A DNA stretch of 64,000 nucleotides, taken from Paenibacillus oryzae (GTDB lineage Bacteria > Bacillota > Bacilli > Paenibacillales > Paenibacillaceae). This document shows positions 42,169-51,333 of the stretch, piece after piece. Both the position numbers and the translations under genes were made by a program. The notes beneath the pieces are model-generated. The model made no database searches. It saw nothing but the letters and a program-made list of their open reading frames with translations, and was not told the origin of the DNA. How positions within the stretch are numbered: position 1 is the first letter of the stretch; each line of letters begins with the position of its first letter. The stretch is taken from NCBI RefSeq assembly GCF_001675045.1, contig NZ_LYPA01000038.1:1-64000 (forward strand), in the 5' to 3' direction.

Positions 42169-43077
42169 ATGAATATTGAAGTCAACCTTGAAAATATGCA
42201 ATTTCTGGAGTGCTTCTCATCGCCGACACGAGTTAGAATCATTGAGCTTCTGGGAAGCGGGCCCATGAATATTAAAAGCTTGTCCGAGGCGCTGGCTATA
42301 AAATCTCCAATCGTGACTCGTCATATTCAAAGGCTCCAGGAAGCAGGCATTATTCGCTCCGAAACGATAGCAGGCAAAAGAGGGCTGCAGAAGCTATGTT
42401 ACCTTCAGCTTTCTCAGGCGACGCTGCATTTCAAGGGCGTGCCAGCTATTGATACCCGCAAGAAATACGCCTTTTCAATTCCGATTGGGCATTATTCGGC
42501 TTATGAAATCAAACCAACCTGTGGACTTGCGTCAGAAACAAGCATGATCGGAATGTGTGATGATCCTCGTTATTTTGCCGATCCCGAGCATGTGGCGGCC
42601 AAGGCTCTCTGGTTTGGTTCAGGCTATGTAGAATACCGGATTCCGAATTACATGATTGCAAATGAGCAGCCGGATTCTCTGGAGCTCTCTATGGAGATCT
42701 GCTCCGAAACGCCGTGCGCCGTTAATCATTATCCCTCGGACATTATGTTTACCATTAACGATGCCCCAATCGGGGTCTGGACATATCCAGGCGATTTTGG
42801 TGGAGTACGGGGCGTCTACACGCCGGAATGGTGGTACAAAAACATCCATTACGGTTTAATGAAAACCATTCGGGTGAATCAGGAAGGTTCGTTTATAGAT
42901 GGCGTTCGTGTATCAGATACAACGATTAACGACCTGCAATTAACCTATGGAAAAGAAATTCTTTTCCGTATATCGTGCAGCGCGACAGCCAAAAATTGCG
43001 GCGGCGTGACCTTGTTTGGCAGCGGCTTCGGTAATTACAATCAGGACATTGATGTTGTACTTCGCTGCCGCCCATAG
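42169..43077 (+). CDS. ArsR-like winged-helix regulator with a large C-terminal domain
   Basis: Putative repressor of 302 residues. Residues 10-75 are an ArsR winged helix (CFSSPTRVRIIELLGSGP, LSEALAIKSPIVTRHIQRL). The remaining ~220 residues are a beta-rich domain without a recognised name (IGHYSAYEIKPTCGLAS, NHYPSDIMFTINDAPIGVW) that may bind a sugar or other ligand. Such long ArsR proteins occur near glycan genes in Paenibacillus. It lies between an oxidoreductase operon and the rhamnose operon, separated from the latter by a strong terminator. AGGGAAG precedes the ATG. Confidence 0.8.
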   Translation: MNIEVNLENMQFLECFSSPTRVRIIELLGSGPMNIKSLSEALAIKSPIVTRHIQRLQEAGIIRSETIAGKRGLQKLCYLQLSQATLHFKGVPAIDTRKKYAFSIPIGHYSAYEIKPTCGLASETSMIGMCDDPRYFADPEHVAAKALWFGSGYVEYRIPNYMIANEQPDSLELSMEICSETPCAVNHYPSDIMFTINDAPIGVWTYPGDFGGVRGVYTPEWWYKNIHYGLMKTIRVNQEGSFIDGVRVSDTTINDLQLTYGKEILFRISCSATAKNCGGVTLFGSGFGNYNQDIDVVLRCRP

Positions 43078-43095
43078 CTATAAGTGTTGAATGAA

Positions 43096-43121
43096 GAGAT
43101 GCCCTCGGGCATCTTTTTTTT
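43096..43121 (+). terminator. terminator after the ArsR-like gene
   Basis: AGATGCCC-tc-GGGCATCT followed by TTTTTTT. Confidence 0.93.
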
Positions 43122-43124
43122 GGA

Positions 43125-43173
43125 TATTCAAACACAAATAAATGTATTCAAAGGTAAACAAAGATGTTATTAT
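43125..43173 (+). promoter_or_regulatory. rhamnose operon control region with direct repeats
   Basis: TATTCAAA occurs at 43125-43132 and 43145-43152, starts 20 bp apart, each followed by an ACAAA-type tract; a weaker CTCAAA is at about 43183. A -10-like TATTAT lies at 43168-43173. Direct repeats spaced by two turns are common for DeoR-type repressors, one of which is encoded in this operon. Function is inferred. Confidence 0.5.
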
Positions 43174-43214
43174 GGGTGTAATCTCAAAAAAACAAACATT
43201 GCGGGGGGATATTC

Positions 43215-45284
43215 ATGGTTCAAAGCTTATGGAATATAGAAAAGGCGGATGCAGTAAAAAGCGGCCTTGAGGAGCTGGTCTATCGTTCCAATATCATTGG
43301 CGAGGACCGTCGTGTCTGCAATTATGGCGGAGGGAATACCTCCAGCAAAACAGTTATAAAGGATTTTCGCGGCCGTGACGTCGAAGTGATGTACGTAAAG
43401 GGCAGCGGCTCTGACCTGGCAACGATGAAGGCGGGCAACTTCACGGGACTTCGCATGGAGGATATAGCGCCGCTGTTCCAGCGCTCCGAAATGTCTGATG
43501 AAGAAATGGTGGCATATTTGAGTAATTGCATGATTGACGCCAGGCATCCGCGAGCTTCGATCGAAACGCTGCTGCACGCCTTCCTGCCGTTCAGACATGT
43601 TGACCATACGCATCCTGACGCCATTATCAGCCTGTGCTGCGCCGATAACGGAAGGCAGCTGGCTGAAGAGATTTTCGGTAATCGATTTGTATGGGTTCCA
43701 TACGTTCGTCCCGGCTTCGCCTTGTCCAAAATGATTGCGGAAGGCGTATTGGCCAACCCCAACGCGGAGCTGGTACTGATGGAAAAGCATGGACTAGTCA
43801 CATGGGGCGATACCTCCAGGGAGTGCTATAACCAAACAATTCGTATTATTAATGAGGCGGAAGCCTTTATAGAAGCTCGTATTGACGAAAAAAAATTGTT
43901 TGGCGGCATGACGTTTGCCCCGCTGCCTGCAGATGTGCGAAACGCGCTTGCTGCGGCGGTTATGCCAACTGTTAGAGGTGCGGTCAGCGACGAAAAAGCG
44001 ATGATTCTGTCCTTTGACGATGGCGAGGATGTATTGGCTTTTGTTGGCGGCAAAAACTCTGCGGAGCTGTCGCAGGTTGGGGCAGCATGTCCCGATCATC
44101 TGGTGCATACCAAAGTGGTGCCGCTATTCGTGAACTGGATACCTGATGCCGGCGACGTTGAAGGACTCAAGGTCAAGCTCGTTGAAGAAATTGCAGCTTA
44201 CAAGGAGCAGTACAGACAATATTTTAAGCGGAACAAGCATGAAGGCGACGTGCAGTTTGAAGCAGCGCCGCGTGTCATTCTGATTCCAGGAGTAGGCATG
44301 ATCAATACCGGAAAAAGCTGGGCCATGTCCCGGGTAAGCGGTGCTTTGTACCATCGCGCGATTGCTGTAATGCGAGGCGCAACAGCGCTTGGAAGCTTTG
44401 TTTCCTTGAGCGAAAATGAATCCTACAATGTAGAATATTGGCCGCTTGAGCTGTATAAGCTTTCACTGGCTCCCGCCGAAGCGGAGTTTTCACGAAAAGT
44501 TGCTCTCATTACCGGCGGCGCGGGTGGCATCGGCAGTGAAACGGCTCGCCGTCTCGTATCGGAGGGAGCCCATGTCGTGCTTGCCGATTTGAATCTGGAA
44601 GGCGCGCAGAAGGTTGCGGCTGAAATCAATGCCCGGTTTGGAGAAGGGCGGGCAATTGCTGTCGGGATGGACGTGACTAGCGAGGAGCAGATCCGCACCG
44701 CTTACGCAGCAACGGCCTTGCAATTCGGAGGAATGGATATTTTGGTCAACAATGCAGGCTTGGCGACTTCCAGCCCCTTTGACGAAACGTCCCTTAAGGA
44801 ATGGAATCTTAACATAAATGTGCTGGGCACCGGCTACTTTCTGGTGGCCAGAGAAGCCTTCAAGCTCATGAAAGCACAAGGCTTGGGCGGAAATATGGTT
44901 TTTATAGGCTCCAAAAATTCCGTATACGCCGGCAAAAATGCAACAGCCTACAGCTCCGCAAAAGCTTTGGAGGCTCATCTTGCGCGTTGTATTGCGGCTG
45001 AAGGCGGGGAATTCGGCATTCGCGTCAATACCGTGCTCCCGGATGCGATCCTGCAGGGCTCGGCCATCTGGAACGGAAGCTGGCGCAATGAACGGGCGGC
45101 GGCTTACGGTATTGAGCCTGAGGAGCTGGAGGAATATTATCGTAAGCGTACCACGCTGCTGGTCAACATTTACCCGCGTGATATTGCGGAAGGCATCGCT
45201 TTTTTTGCATCGTCCAGATCAGCCAAAACGACCGGCTGCATGATGACTATTGATGGAGGCGTCCCCGCCGCCTTTACAAGATAA
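43215..45284 (+). CDS. rhaEW: bifunctional rhamnulose-1-phosphate aldolase / lactaldehyde dehydrogenase
   Basis: Two-domain enzyme of 689 residues (B. subtilis YuxG type). The N-terminal class II aldolase domain (residues 1-420) has zinc ligands in RHVDHTHPDA and EKHGLVTWG and splits rhamnulose 1-phosphate into DHAP and L-lactaldehyde. The C-terminal SDR domain (about 425-689) has ALITGGAGGIGSETAR, NNAGLAT and the YSSAKALE active-site pair, and oxidises lactaldehyde to lactate. GGGGGG lies before ATG 43215. It is the first gene of the rha-lut operon. Confidence 0.93.
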   Translation: MVQSLWNIEKADAVKSGLEELVYRSNIIGEDRRVCNYGGGNTSSKTVIKDFRGRDVEVMYVKGSGSDLATMKAGNFTGLRMEDIAPLFQRSEMSDEEMVAYLSNCMIDARHPRASIETLLHAFLPFRHVDHTHPDAIISLCCADNGRQLAEEIFGNRFVWVPYVRPGFALSKMIAEGVLANPNAELVLMEKHGLVTWGDTSRECYNQTIRIINEAEAFIEARIDEKKLFGGMTFAPLPADVRNALAAAVMPTVRGAVSDEKAMILSFDDGEDVLAFVGGKNSAELSQVGAACPDHLVHTKVVPLFVNWIPDAGDVEGLKVKLVEEIAAYKEQYRQYFKRNKHEGDVQFEAAPRVILIPGVGMINTGKSWAMSRVSGALYHRAIAVMRGATALGSFVSLSENESYNVEYWPLELYKLSLAPAEAEFSRKVALITGGAGGIGSETARRLVSEGAHVVLADLNLEGAQKVAAEINARFGEGRAIAVGMDVTSEEQIRTAYAATALQFGGMDILVNNAGLATSSPFDETSLKEWNLNINVLGTGYFLVAREAFKLMKAQGLGGNMVFIGSKNSVYAGKNATAYSSAKALEAHLARCIAAEGGEFGIRVNTVLPDAILQGSAIWNGSWRNERAAAYGIEPEELEEYYRKRTTLLVNIYPRDIAEGIAFFASSRSAKTTGCMMTIDGGVPAAFTR

Positions 45285-45432
45285 GAGCATGAAAGGAGAA
45301 CGGTATGCATCATGCATTTGCGTGCTGAATATCTCCTCCAAGGAGGCTTTGTTTGCCATCACTAAGATCGAATTTGCGTTTGGTTTTTTTGGCCTGTGTT
45401 ATCCCACATCAGAATGAGAGGACGTTTTGGAC
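45285..45432 (+). other. rhaEW-rhaI spacer with an SD-masking hairpin
   Basis: AAAGGAG at 45291-45297 precedes ATG 45304, which opens only a seven-codon frame (MHHAFAC). At 45335-45346, CCTCC-aa-GGAGG forms a tight hairpin around a Shine-Dalgarno-like sequence. The spacer is much longer than other gaps in this operon. Whether it is a leader peptide, a processing site or neither cannot be told. Confidence 0.35.
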
Positions 45433-46653
45433 ATGAATGATCGCGCGTATGCGCTGTTTGAAGAACAGCAGACCGCAAGGGGCATTAATCTGGTGGAAGT
45501 AAAAGCTAGCTTGAAAGCGCTGCGAATAGAGACCCCTTCTTGGGGTTATGGCGATTCCGGCACCCGCTTCAAGGTGTTTCAGAAGGCGGGAGTGCCTAGA
45601 AACCCATTCGAGAAATTTCAGGATGCCGCCGAGGTTCATCGCTTGACGGGGCTTGCTCCTTCAGTGGCCATTCACATTCCTTGGGATAAAACAGAGGATT
45701 ACGGCAAGCTGCGCAGTCATGCTGAAAGTTTGGGTCTTTCCATTGGCGCGGTTAATCCCAATCTGTTTCAAGAGGATGAGTATATGCTAGGCAGCGTCAC
45801 CAATGCCGATGCCTCCATTCGGCGAATGGCAATCAATCATTTGCTGGAATGTGTTGATATCGCCAAGGAGACCCGCTCGCGGGATTTAAGTCTCTGGTTT
45901 GCTGACGGCACCAATTATCCTGGCCAGGGTCATATCCGCAATCGCAAGCGCTGGATGCAGGAGGCGCTGGAGGAGGTATACAAGGCGCTAAATGCGGATA
46001 TGCGCCTTCTGATTGAATATAAATGTTTTGAGCCGGCCTTTTATCATACTGATCTGGCGGATTGGGGAATGGCATATAATCTGGCGCAGAAGCTGGGGCC
46101 GCAGGCAGAGGTGCTGGTGGACACAGGGCATCATCTGCCTGGCGCAAACATTGAGCATATCGTCGCTTATCTCCTCGACGAAAGACGGCTTGGAGGCTTC
46201 CACTTCAATAGCCGAAAATACGCGGATGATGATTTGATTGCAGGATCTATCAATCCCTATGAGCTCTTTCTCATCTTCTATCAGATTCTGAGCGCTCGAC
46301 AGGATGGCGGAGCCGAGGTGGCCGAGAGCGTTGAGCATATTGCCTACATGATTGACCAATCCCATAATATCGAACAGAAAATTCCGGCCATGCTCCGCTC
46401 CGTGCTGAACGTCCAGACGCAATATGCCAAGGCGCTTCTGATCCACCTTGACGAGGTTAATGCTGCCGCGGCGCGCAATGACGTGCTTGGCGCCGAGCAT
46501 GCCGTGCGGAGCGCCTTTGAATGCGATGTCACGCCGCTGCTTCACGCGGTTCGCGAGGAGCAAGGCTTGCCGCTTGATCCTATGAAGTCGTATTTGGCGG
46601 GGAGCTACGGTGACAGCATATTGGCCAGAGGAAAAGGCGGTGCAAGCTGGTGA
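45433..46653 (+). CDS. rhaI: L-rhamnose isomerase (RhaI type)
   Basis: Metal-dependent isomerase turning L-rhamnose into L-rhamnulose. The 406-residue protein has a TIM-barrel xylose-isomerase-like fold, with VAIHIPWDKTEDY, LWFADGTNYPGQGH, LIEYKCFEPAFYH, DTGHHLPGAN and GGFHFNSRKYADDD carrying likely metal ligands. It is the Pseudomonas stutzeri/Paenibacillus type, not the E. coli RhaA type. ATG 45433 has GAGAGGA 10 bp upstream; TTG 45427 is an alternative. The 3' end overlaps rhaB by 4 bp. Confidence 0.9.
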   Translation: MNDRAYALFEEQQTARGINLVEVKASLKALRIETPSWGYGDSGTRFKVFQKAGVPRNPFEKFQDAAEVHRLTGLAPSVAIHIPWDKTEDYGKLRSHAESLGLSIGAVNPNLFQEDEYMLGSVTNADASIRRMAINHLLECVDIAKETRSRDLSLWFADGTNYPGQGHIRNRKRWMQEALEEVYKALNADMRLLIEYKCFEPAFYHTDLADWGMAYNLAQKLGPQAEVLVDTGHHLPGANIEHIVAYLLDERRLGGFHFNSRKYADDDLIAGSINPYELFLIFYQILSARQDGGAEVAESVEHIAYMIDQSHNIEQKIPAMLRSVLNVQTQYAKALLIHLDEVNAAAARNDVLGAEHAVRSAFECDVTPLLHAVREEQGLPLDPMKSYLAGSYGDSILARGKGGASW

Positions 46654-48128
46654 GCTCCGTCCTGGCATTTGATTTGGGGGCAAGCAGCGGCAGAGCGATG
46701 ATCGGCCATTTGGCAAACGGAAGGATAGATATTTCCGAGCTTCATCGCTTTCCCAATGAACCTGTTTGGGCCGGAGGCGCGTTATATTGGGATATTTTGC
46801 GCCTGCTGCATGAGTTGAAAACGGGGATATGGCGTGCCAAGGCCGAAGGCTTTGTTTTGGATAGCCTGGGCATCGATTCCTGGGGAGTGGATTTTGGGCT
46901 GATGGATGACAGCGGAGAGCTGCTGGGCAATCCGCGCCACTATCGCGATGCCGCCAGCTCGGAAGTGATGGAGCGAGTTGTGGAGCGATTAAGCGCAGAG
47001 AAGATATTTGGAAGCACCGGCATCCAGCTGATGCCGTTCAACACCCTTTATCAATTGGCGGCTTTGGCGGAAAAACAGTCTCCACTGCTGCGGGAGGGCA
47101 GACATTTTCTGATGATTCCCTCTTTGCTTCGGTATTACTTGACGGGGCAGAAAGTCAATGAATTTACACTGGCCACAACGAGCCAGCTTTTTAACCCCTT
47201 CACAGGAGAGTGGGACGATGAATTGCTTGCTGGCATAAGCGTTCCTCGCGAATGGTTCCAGCCTGTTGTAAAACCTGGAACAGAGGTAGGGCGGTTAAGC
47301 GATTCGCTCTGCGATGAGCTGGGCGTGGCGGCAACGCCCGTTATCGCTGTAGCGGAGCATGACACAGGCTCTGCCGTAGCTGCTGTCCCGGCCGAGCAGC
47401 CGGGGTTTGCCTACCTGAGCTGCGGAACCTGGTCGCTAATTGGCACCGAGGTAGAGCAGCCGGTTATTACAGAGCGGTCAAGGGAGCTTAACTTTACGAA
47501 TGAAGGCGGCGTATATGACACTTACCGGCTGCTCAAAAATATTATGGGATTATGGATTCTGCAAGAATGCAGGCGGGAATGGGAACGCCAGGGCAACTCA
47601 TTCAGCTTTGCGGAGCTGGTGGAGCTTGCAGACGAAGCCTCGCCCTTTGCTATTTTTATTGATGTGGACCATGGCTTGTTTTTGCAGCCTGGCGACATGC
47701 CGGCGCGGCTTTGTCAATATTGCCGCAATACCGGGCAAGCAGAGCCGTCGTCGATTGGCTCAGCCGTCAGGGCTGTAATGGAGGGGTTGGCGTTTAAATA
47801 CCGGTACGTGCTGGAGCAAACAGAGGAGCTGGCAGGAATTAGCTTCCCGGGCCTGCATATGGTTGGCGGAGGCATTCAGAATTCACTGCTCTGCCAATGG
47901 ACGTCCAATGCGCTGGGCAAGCCGGTATGGGCGGGGCCCGTTGAAGGAAGCGCAATCGGCAATATGCTGGTACAATGGATAGCAAGAGGGCAAATTGAGG
48001 ATATCTGGCAGGCCAGGTCTATTGTAAAAGCTTCTTTCCCCAATGTGGCGTATGAGCCGAATAATCATGACGACTGGGCGGAAGCTTACCAACGTTATCT
48101 GGCCGTAACAGGATTGTCCGCAAGCTGA
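46650..48128 (+). CDS. rhaB: rhamnulokinase
   Basis: FGGY-family sugar kinase that phosphorylates L-rhamnulose at C1. The 492-residue protein has the ATP/sugar motifs AFDLGASSGRAMIG, GIDSWGVDFGLMD, EHDTGSAVAAVP, SCGTWSLIGTE and MVGGGIQNSLLCQWTSNALG. It starts with GTG in a GTGA overlap with the isomerase stop; GGCGG lies upstream. The substrate assignment rests on the neighbours as well as the motifs. Confidence 0.95.
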   Translation: MSSVLAFDLGASSGRAMIGHLANGRIDISELHRFPNEPVWAGGALYWDILRLLHELKTGIWRAKAEGFVLDSLGIDSWGVDFGLMDDSGELLGNPRHYRDAASSEVMERVVERLSAEKIFGSTGIQLMPFNTLYQLAALAEKQSPLLREGRHFLMIPSLLRYYLTGQKVNEFTLATTSQLFNPFTGEWDDELLAGISVPREWFQPVVKPGTEVGRLSDSLCDELGVAATPVIAVAEHDTGSAVAAVPAEQPGFAYLSCGTWSLIGTEVEQPVITERSRELNFTNEGGVYDTYRLLKNIMGLWILQECRREWERQGNSFSFAELVELADEASPFAIFIDVDHGLFLQPGDMPARLCQYCRNTGQAEPSSIGSAVRAVMEGLAFKYRYVLEQTEELAGISFPGLHMVGGGIQNSLLCQWTSNALGKPVWAGPVEGSAIGNMLVQWIARGQIEDIWQARSIVKASFPNVAYEPNNHDDWAEAYQRYLAVTGLSAS

Positions 48129-48224
48129 CAGGCGGTATCGGCGCAACGAAGGCAATGCATCATGAGCCAGTCCGGTTTGCCCGCAAATTACGGACACCGG
48201 AATCGGTTGGAAAGAGGGCAAGGT

Positions 48225-48983
48225 ATGCTGGTAGCTGAACGCTATGAAAAAATTGTACAGCTGGTTAACGAGAGAGGCAGCATCCGGGTGACGGAGCTGA
48301 GCGAGCAATGCCAGGTGACAGAGGAAACGATCAGGCGCGACCTCGATCGGCTGGAGCAAGCCGGAAGGCTGCGCCGTTCTCATGGCGGGGCCGTCAGTGT
48401 CAAGGAGCAGCAGCCAGAAACGCCGTATTTTGAGCGAGAGATTGCTTTTGCCGAGGAAAAAAAACGCATCGCGATGGAAGCGGTCAAGCTTATTGAGCCG
48501 CAGGAGCGTATTTTGCTGGACGCCAGCACCACGGCCTGGTATATGGCAGCCTCCATGCCGGACATGCCGGTCACCGTACTCACTAATTCCATTAAGGTGG
48601 CGATGGAACTGGTCGGCAAGGAAAAGATCCAGGTTATTTCCACAGGAGGCATATTGGCCGCCCGCAGTCTCTCCTATGTGGGGCCGCTGGCGGAACGGTC
48701 GCTGGACGCCTACCATGTGGACAAAGCGTTTCTTTCCTGCAAAGGACTGCATCTGGAGCGCGGGATTAGCGAGTCAAACGAGCTTCAAGCCCGAATCAAG
48801 CAAAAAATGGTGGGTATGGCGGATCACGTTATTTTGCTTGCGGATTCAAGCAAATACGGCGTGCAGGCGTTTACCCATGTAGCTGATTTGCATAATATTC
48901 ACATGCTGATTACGGATGCCGGACTTTCACCAGAGGAAGCGGACCAATTGGAGCAGAGGGGAATCTCCGTAAAATCGGTTTAA
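48225..48983 (+). CDS. rhaR: DeoR family transcriptional regulator of the rhamnose operon
   Basis: Likely repressor that senses a sugar phosphate such as rhamnulose 1-phosphate. The 252-residue protein has the DeoR helix-turn-helix (RYEKIVQLVNERGSIRVTEL; then CQVTEETIRRDLDRLEQAG) and the sugar-isomerase-like sensor domain (LDASTTAWYMAA, DKAFLSCKGL, LADSSKYG). ATG 48225 is used, with GGGCAAGG upstream; GTG/ATG codons further up from 48162 lack a site. It lies inside the operon, and direct repeats at 43125-43152 are candidate targets. Confidence 0.9.
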   Translation: MLVAERYEKIVQLVNERGSIRVTELSEQCQVTEETIRRDLDRLEQAGRLRRSHGGAVSVKEQQPETPYFEREIAFAEEKKRIAMEAVKLIEPQERILLDASTTAWYMAASMPDMPVTVLTNSIKVAMELVGKEKIQVISTGGILAARSLSYVGPLAERSLDAYHVDKAFLSCKGLHLERGISESNELQARIKQKMVGMADHVILLADSSKYGVQAFTHVADLHNIHMLITDAGLSPEEADQLEQRGISVKSV

Positions 48984-49024
48984 TCAATAGCAGTTTAATC
49001 AGTGGAAGGAGATGGGACACAGGG

Positions 49025-49753
49025 ATGAAGGTTTCTATGTTTATTACCTGTATGAGCGATGCCATGTTTCCCCGTGTCGGCGAGGCTATGGCCTGCCTCC
49101 TTGCCCGATACGGAGTGAAGCTGGATTTTCCGGACGTGCAAACCTGCTGTGGACAACCAGCGTACAACAGCGGATATTGGAAGGAAGCGCGGGAGGCTGC
49201 GCGCAGGATTCTGGACGCCTTCGAGGACAGCGATTTTGTGGTAGCGCCTTCAGGCTCTTGTACAGGGATGCTGCATCATTATGACAAGCTGTTTCAGCAC
49301 GAGCCGGAGCAGCGGGAACGGATTCGTGAGCTTAAGGAGAAGTCTTATGAATTTACGCAATTTCTCGTACAGGTGATGGGCATAACGAGTCTTGGCGCTT
49401 CATTTCCCCATAAAGTGACGTACCATCCCTCCTGCCACGGCACGCGAATATTAGGCATTAAGGACGAGCCGCTGCTGCTGCTGGGTCAGGTTGAGCGCCT
49501 GGAGCTTATTCCGCTTCCGTTTGCGGAGGACTGCTGCGGGTTCGGCGGTACCTTTGCGGTCAAAATGGCGGATATTTCCGGAGCGATGGTTACGGAAAAG
49601 GTTGATCATGTGCTGGAGACGGAAGCGGAGGTGCTCGTTGGATTGGATATGGCTTGTCTCATGAACATCTCTGGAAATTTACATTATCGCGGCAAGCCTG
49701 TGCGCGTTATGCATCTGGCGGAGCTTCTGTACGAGGGAGTGAAGGGCGCATGA
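49025..49753 (+). CDS. lutA: lactate utilisation protein LutA (CCG-domain Fe-S protein)
   Basis: Subunit of the LutABC L-lactate oxidation complex. The 242-residue protein has two cysteine-rich CCG modules: CCGQPAYNSG with upstream FITCMSD, and HPSCHGTR...EDCCGFGGTF. It resembles glycolate oxidase subunit GlcF. GGAAGGAGAT lies upstream of ATG 49025. Translation of lutB is coupled through an ATGA overlap. Its place after the rha genes is consistent with oxidation of lactate made from rhamnose. Confidence 0.95.
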   Translation: MKVSMFITCMSDAMFPRVGEAMACLLARYGVKLDFPDVQTCCGQPAYNSGYWKEAREAARRILDAFEDSDFVVAPSGSCTGMLHHYDKLFQHEPEQRERIRELKEKSYEFTQFLVQVMGITSLGASFPHKVTYHPSCHGTRILGIKDEPLLLLGQVERLELIPLPFAEDCCGFGGTFAVKMADISGAMVTEKVDHVLETEAEVLVGLDMACLMNISGNLHYRGKPVRVMHLAELLYEGVKGA

Positions 49754-51333
49754 GCGGAGGAAGCAAGGGCGGAGCAACGGTTAAGGCCCGGGCGGAAATC
49801 GCCCTGAACGACGAGTTTCTGCGCAAGGCGGTCCGCTTCACGACGGAGCGTCTCCGAAACGGTAAAAAAAAGGCTTCTGACGAACAAGGCAATTGGGAGC
49901 AATGGAGAGAACGCGGACGCGCCATACGGCTGCATACCATTGCTCATCTTGACTATTATTTGAATCTGTTTGTAGATAACGCCAGAGCAAATGGCGTTCA
50001 TATCCATTTTGCCGCAACAGCGGCCGAGGCGGTGGAGATCAGCCTGGATATCGCCCGCCGATGCGGCGCTCGTTCGGTCGTTAAGTCCAAATCCATGGTA
50101 TCGGAGGAGCTGCATCTCAATCAGGCGCTGGAGGGCATTGGCGTTGAAGCAATAGAGAGCGATCTGGGCGAATATATTATTCAATTGGCCGGAGAAATGC
50201 CCTCTCATATCGTCATTCCCGCCATTCACAAAAACCGTTATCAAATTGCTGAGTTGCTGTCAAGGGAGGCGGGATACGAGCTGCCGCCGGATACAACGGC
50301 TTTGGCCGGTTTTGTGCGAAAAAAGCTTCGGGAGAAGTTTCTGGAGGCGGATATTGGCATGACAGGCTGCAATTTCGCCATTGCTGAAACCGGCTCAATG
50401 GTGCTGTTTGAAAATGAAGGGAACGCACGAATGGTAAGCACCATTCCCCGTACTCAAATTACACTGATGGGCATGGAGCGGATCATCCCCTCCTGGAGCG
50501 ATCTGGAGGTGATGGCGACCTTGCTGCCGCGCTCCGCTACGGGACAAAAGCTCACCATGTATATGTCCGGCATTACGGGGCCGCGTCGTAGCGCTGACGC
50601 TGACGGACCGGATGAAATGCATATGATCATCGTCGACAATGGCCGTTCGCTTCAGTTAGGCGATCCCGAGTTTCAGGAGCTGCTGAACTGCATCCGCTGC
50701 GGCGCATGTCTGAATGCTTGCCCGGTTTATCGGCATATCGGCGGACATTCCTACGGCAGTACCTATAGCGGCCCGATCGGAGCCGTTCTGACTCCCTCGC
50801 TAAACGCCAATGTAGCGGAATGGGATGATATAGCGAATGCCTCTACCTTGTGCGGCGCTTGCTATGAGGCTTGTCCCGTCAAAATTCCCTTGCATGACAT
50901 GCTGGTTTATTTGCGGCGGCGAAAAGTGGAGGACGGCCACGGCAGCAAGCTGGAGGGGCTTGGCATGGGCGGCTTTGCCGCAATTATGGGCAGCTCCAGG
51001 CGGCTTGGCGGCATGCTGCGGCTTGGGAAAACGGGGCAACGGCTGCTTCTGCGCGACGGCTTTATCAAATCCAGGCTAGGACCGCTCAAGGGGTGGAACG
51101 CTTATCGGGTTACTCCTGCGCTGCCAAAACAATCGTTTCGCGATCGTTGGCCCACTCTGGAGCAGGAGCTGAGAGCGGGATTGCAGGAGATGGACGCTTC
51201 CGTTTCAGAGCGGCTGGAGCGGCGGCTGCAAGAGAGAACGCGAAAGGATAGCCATGGAACAGACAGCGCCGACAACAGTCAGCTTAACAGAGTCAGGGAT
51301 AAGCAATGGGAAGGTGGCGGGGGTCATGAATGA
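49750..51333 (+). CDS. lutB: lactate utilisation iron-sulfur protein LutB
   Basis: Iron-sulfur electron-transfer subunit of the L-lactate oxidation complex. The 527-residue protein has an N-terminal LUD domain and two 4Fe-4S motifs, CIRCGACLNACPVY and CGACYEACPVKIP, in the last third. The tail beyond residue 450 is basic and Glu-rich and poorly conserved. The start ATG 49750 overlaps the lutA stop; a longer in-frame start at 49654 lies within lutA and is rejected. Confidence 0.95.
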   Translation: MSGGSKGGATVKARAEIALNDEFLRKAVRFTTERLRNGKKKASDEQGNWEQWRERGRAIRLHTIAHLDYYLNLFVDNARANGVHIHFAATAAEAVEISLDIARRCGARSVVKSKSMVSEELHLNQALEGIGVEAIESDLGEYIIQLAGEMPSHIVIPAIHKNRYQIAELLSREAGYELPPDTTALAGFVRKKLREKFLEADIGMTGCNFAIAETGSMVLFENEGNARMVSTIPRTQITLMGMERIIPSWSDLEVMATLLPRSATGQKLTMYMSGITGPRRSADADGPDEMHMIIVDNGRSLQLGDPEFQELLNCIRCGACLNACPVYRHIGGHSYGSTYSGPIGAVLTPSLNANVAEWDDIANASTLCGACYEACPVKIPLHDMLVYLRRRKVEDGHGSKLEGLGMGGFAAIMGSSRRLGGMLRLGKTGQRLLLRDGFIKSRLGPLKGWNAYRVTPALPKQSFRDRWPTLEQELRAGLQEMDASVSERLERRLQERTRKDSHGTDSADNSQLNRVRDKQWEGGGGHE

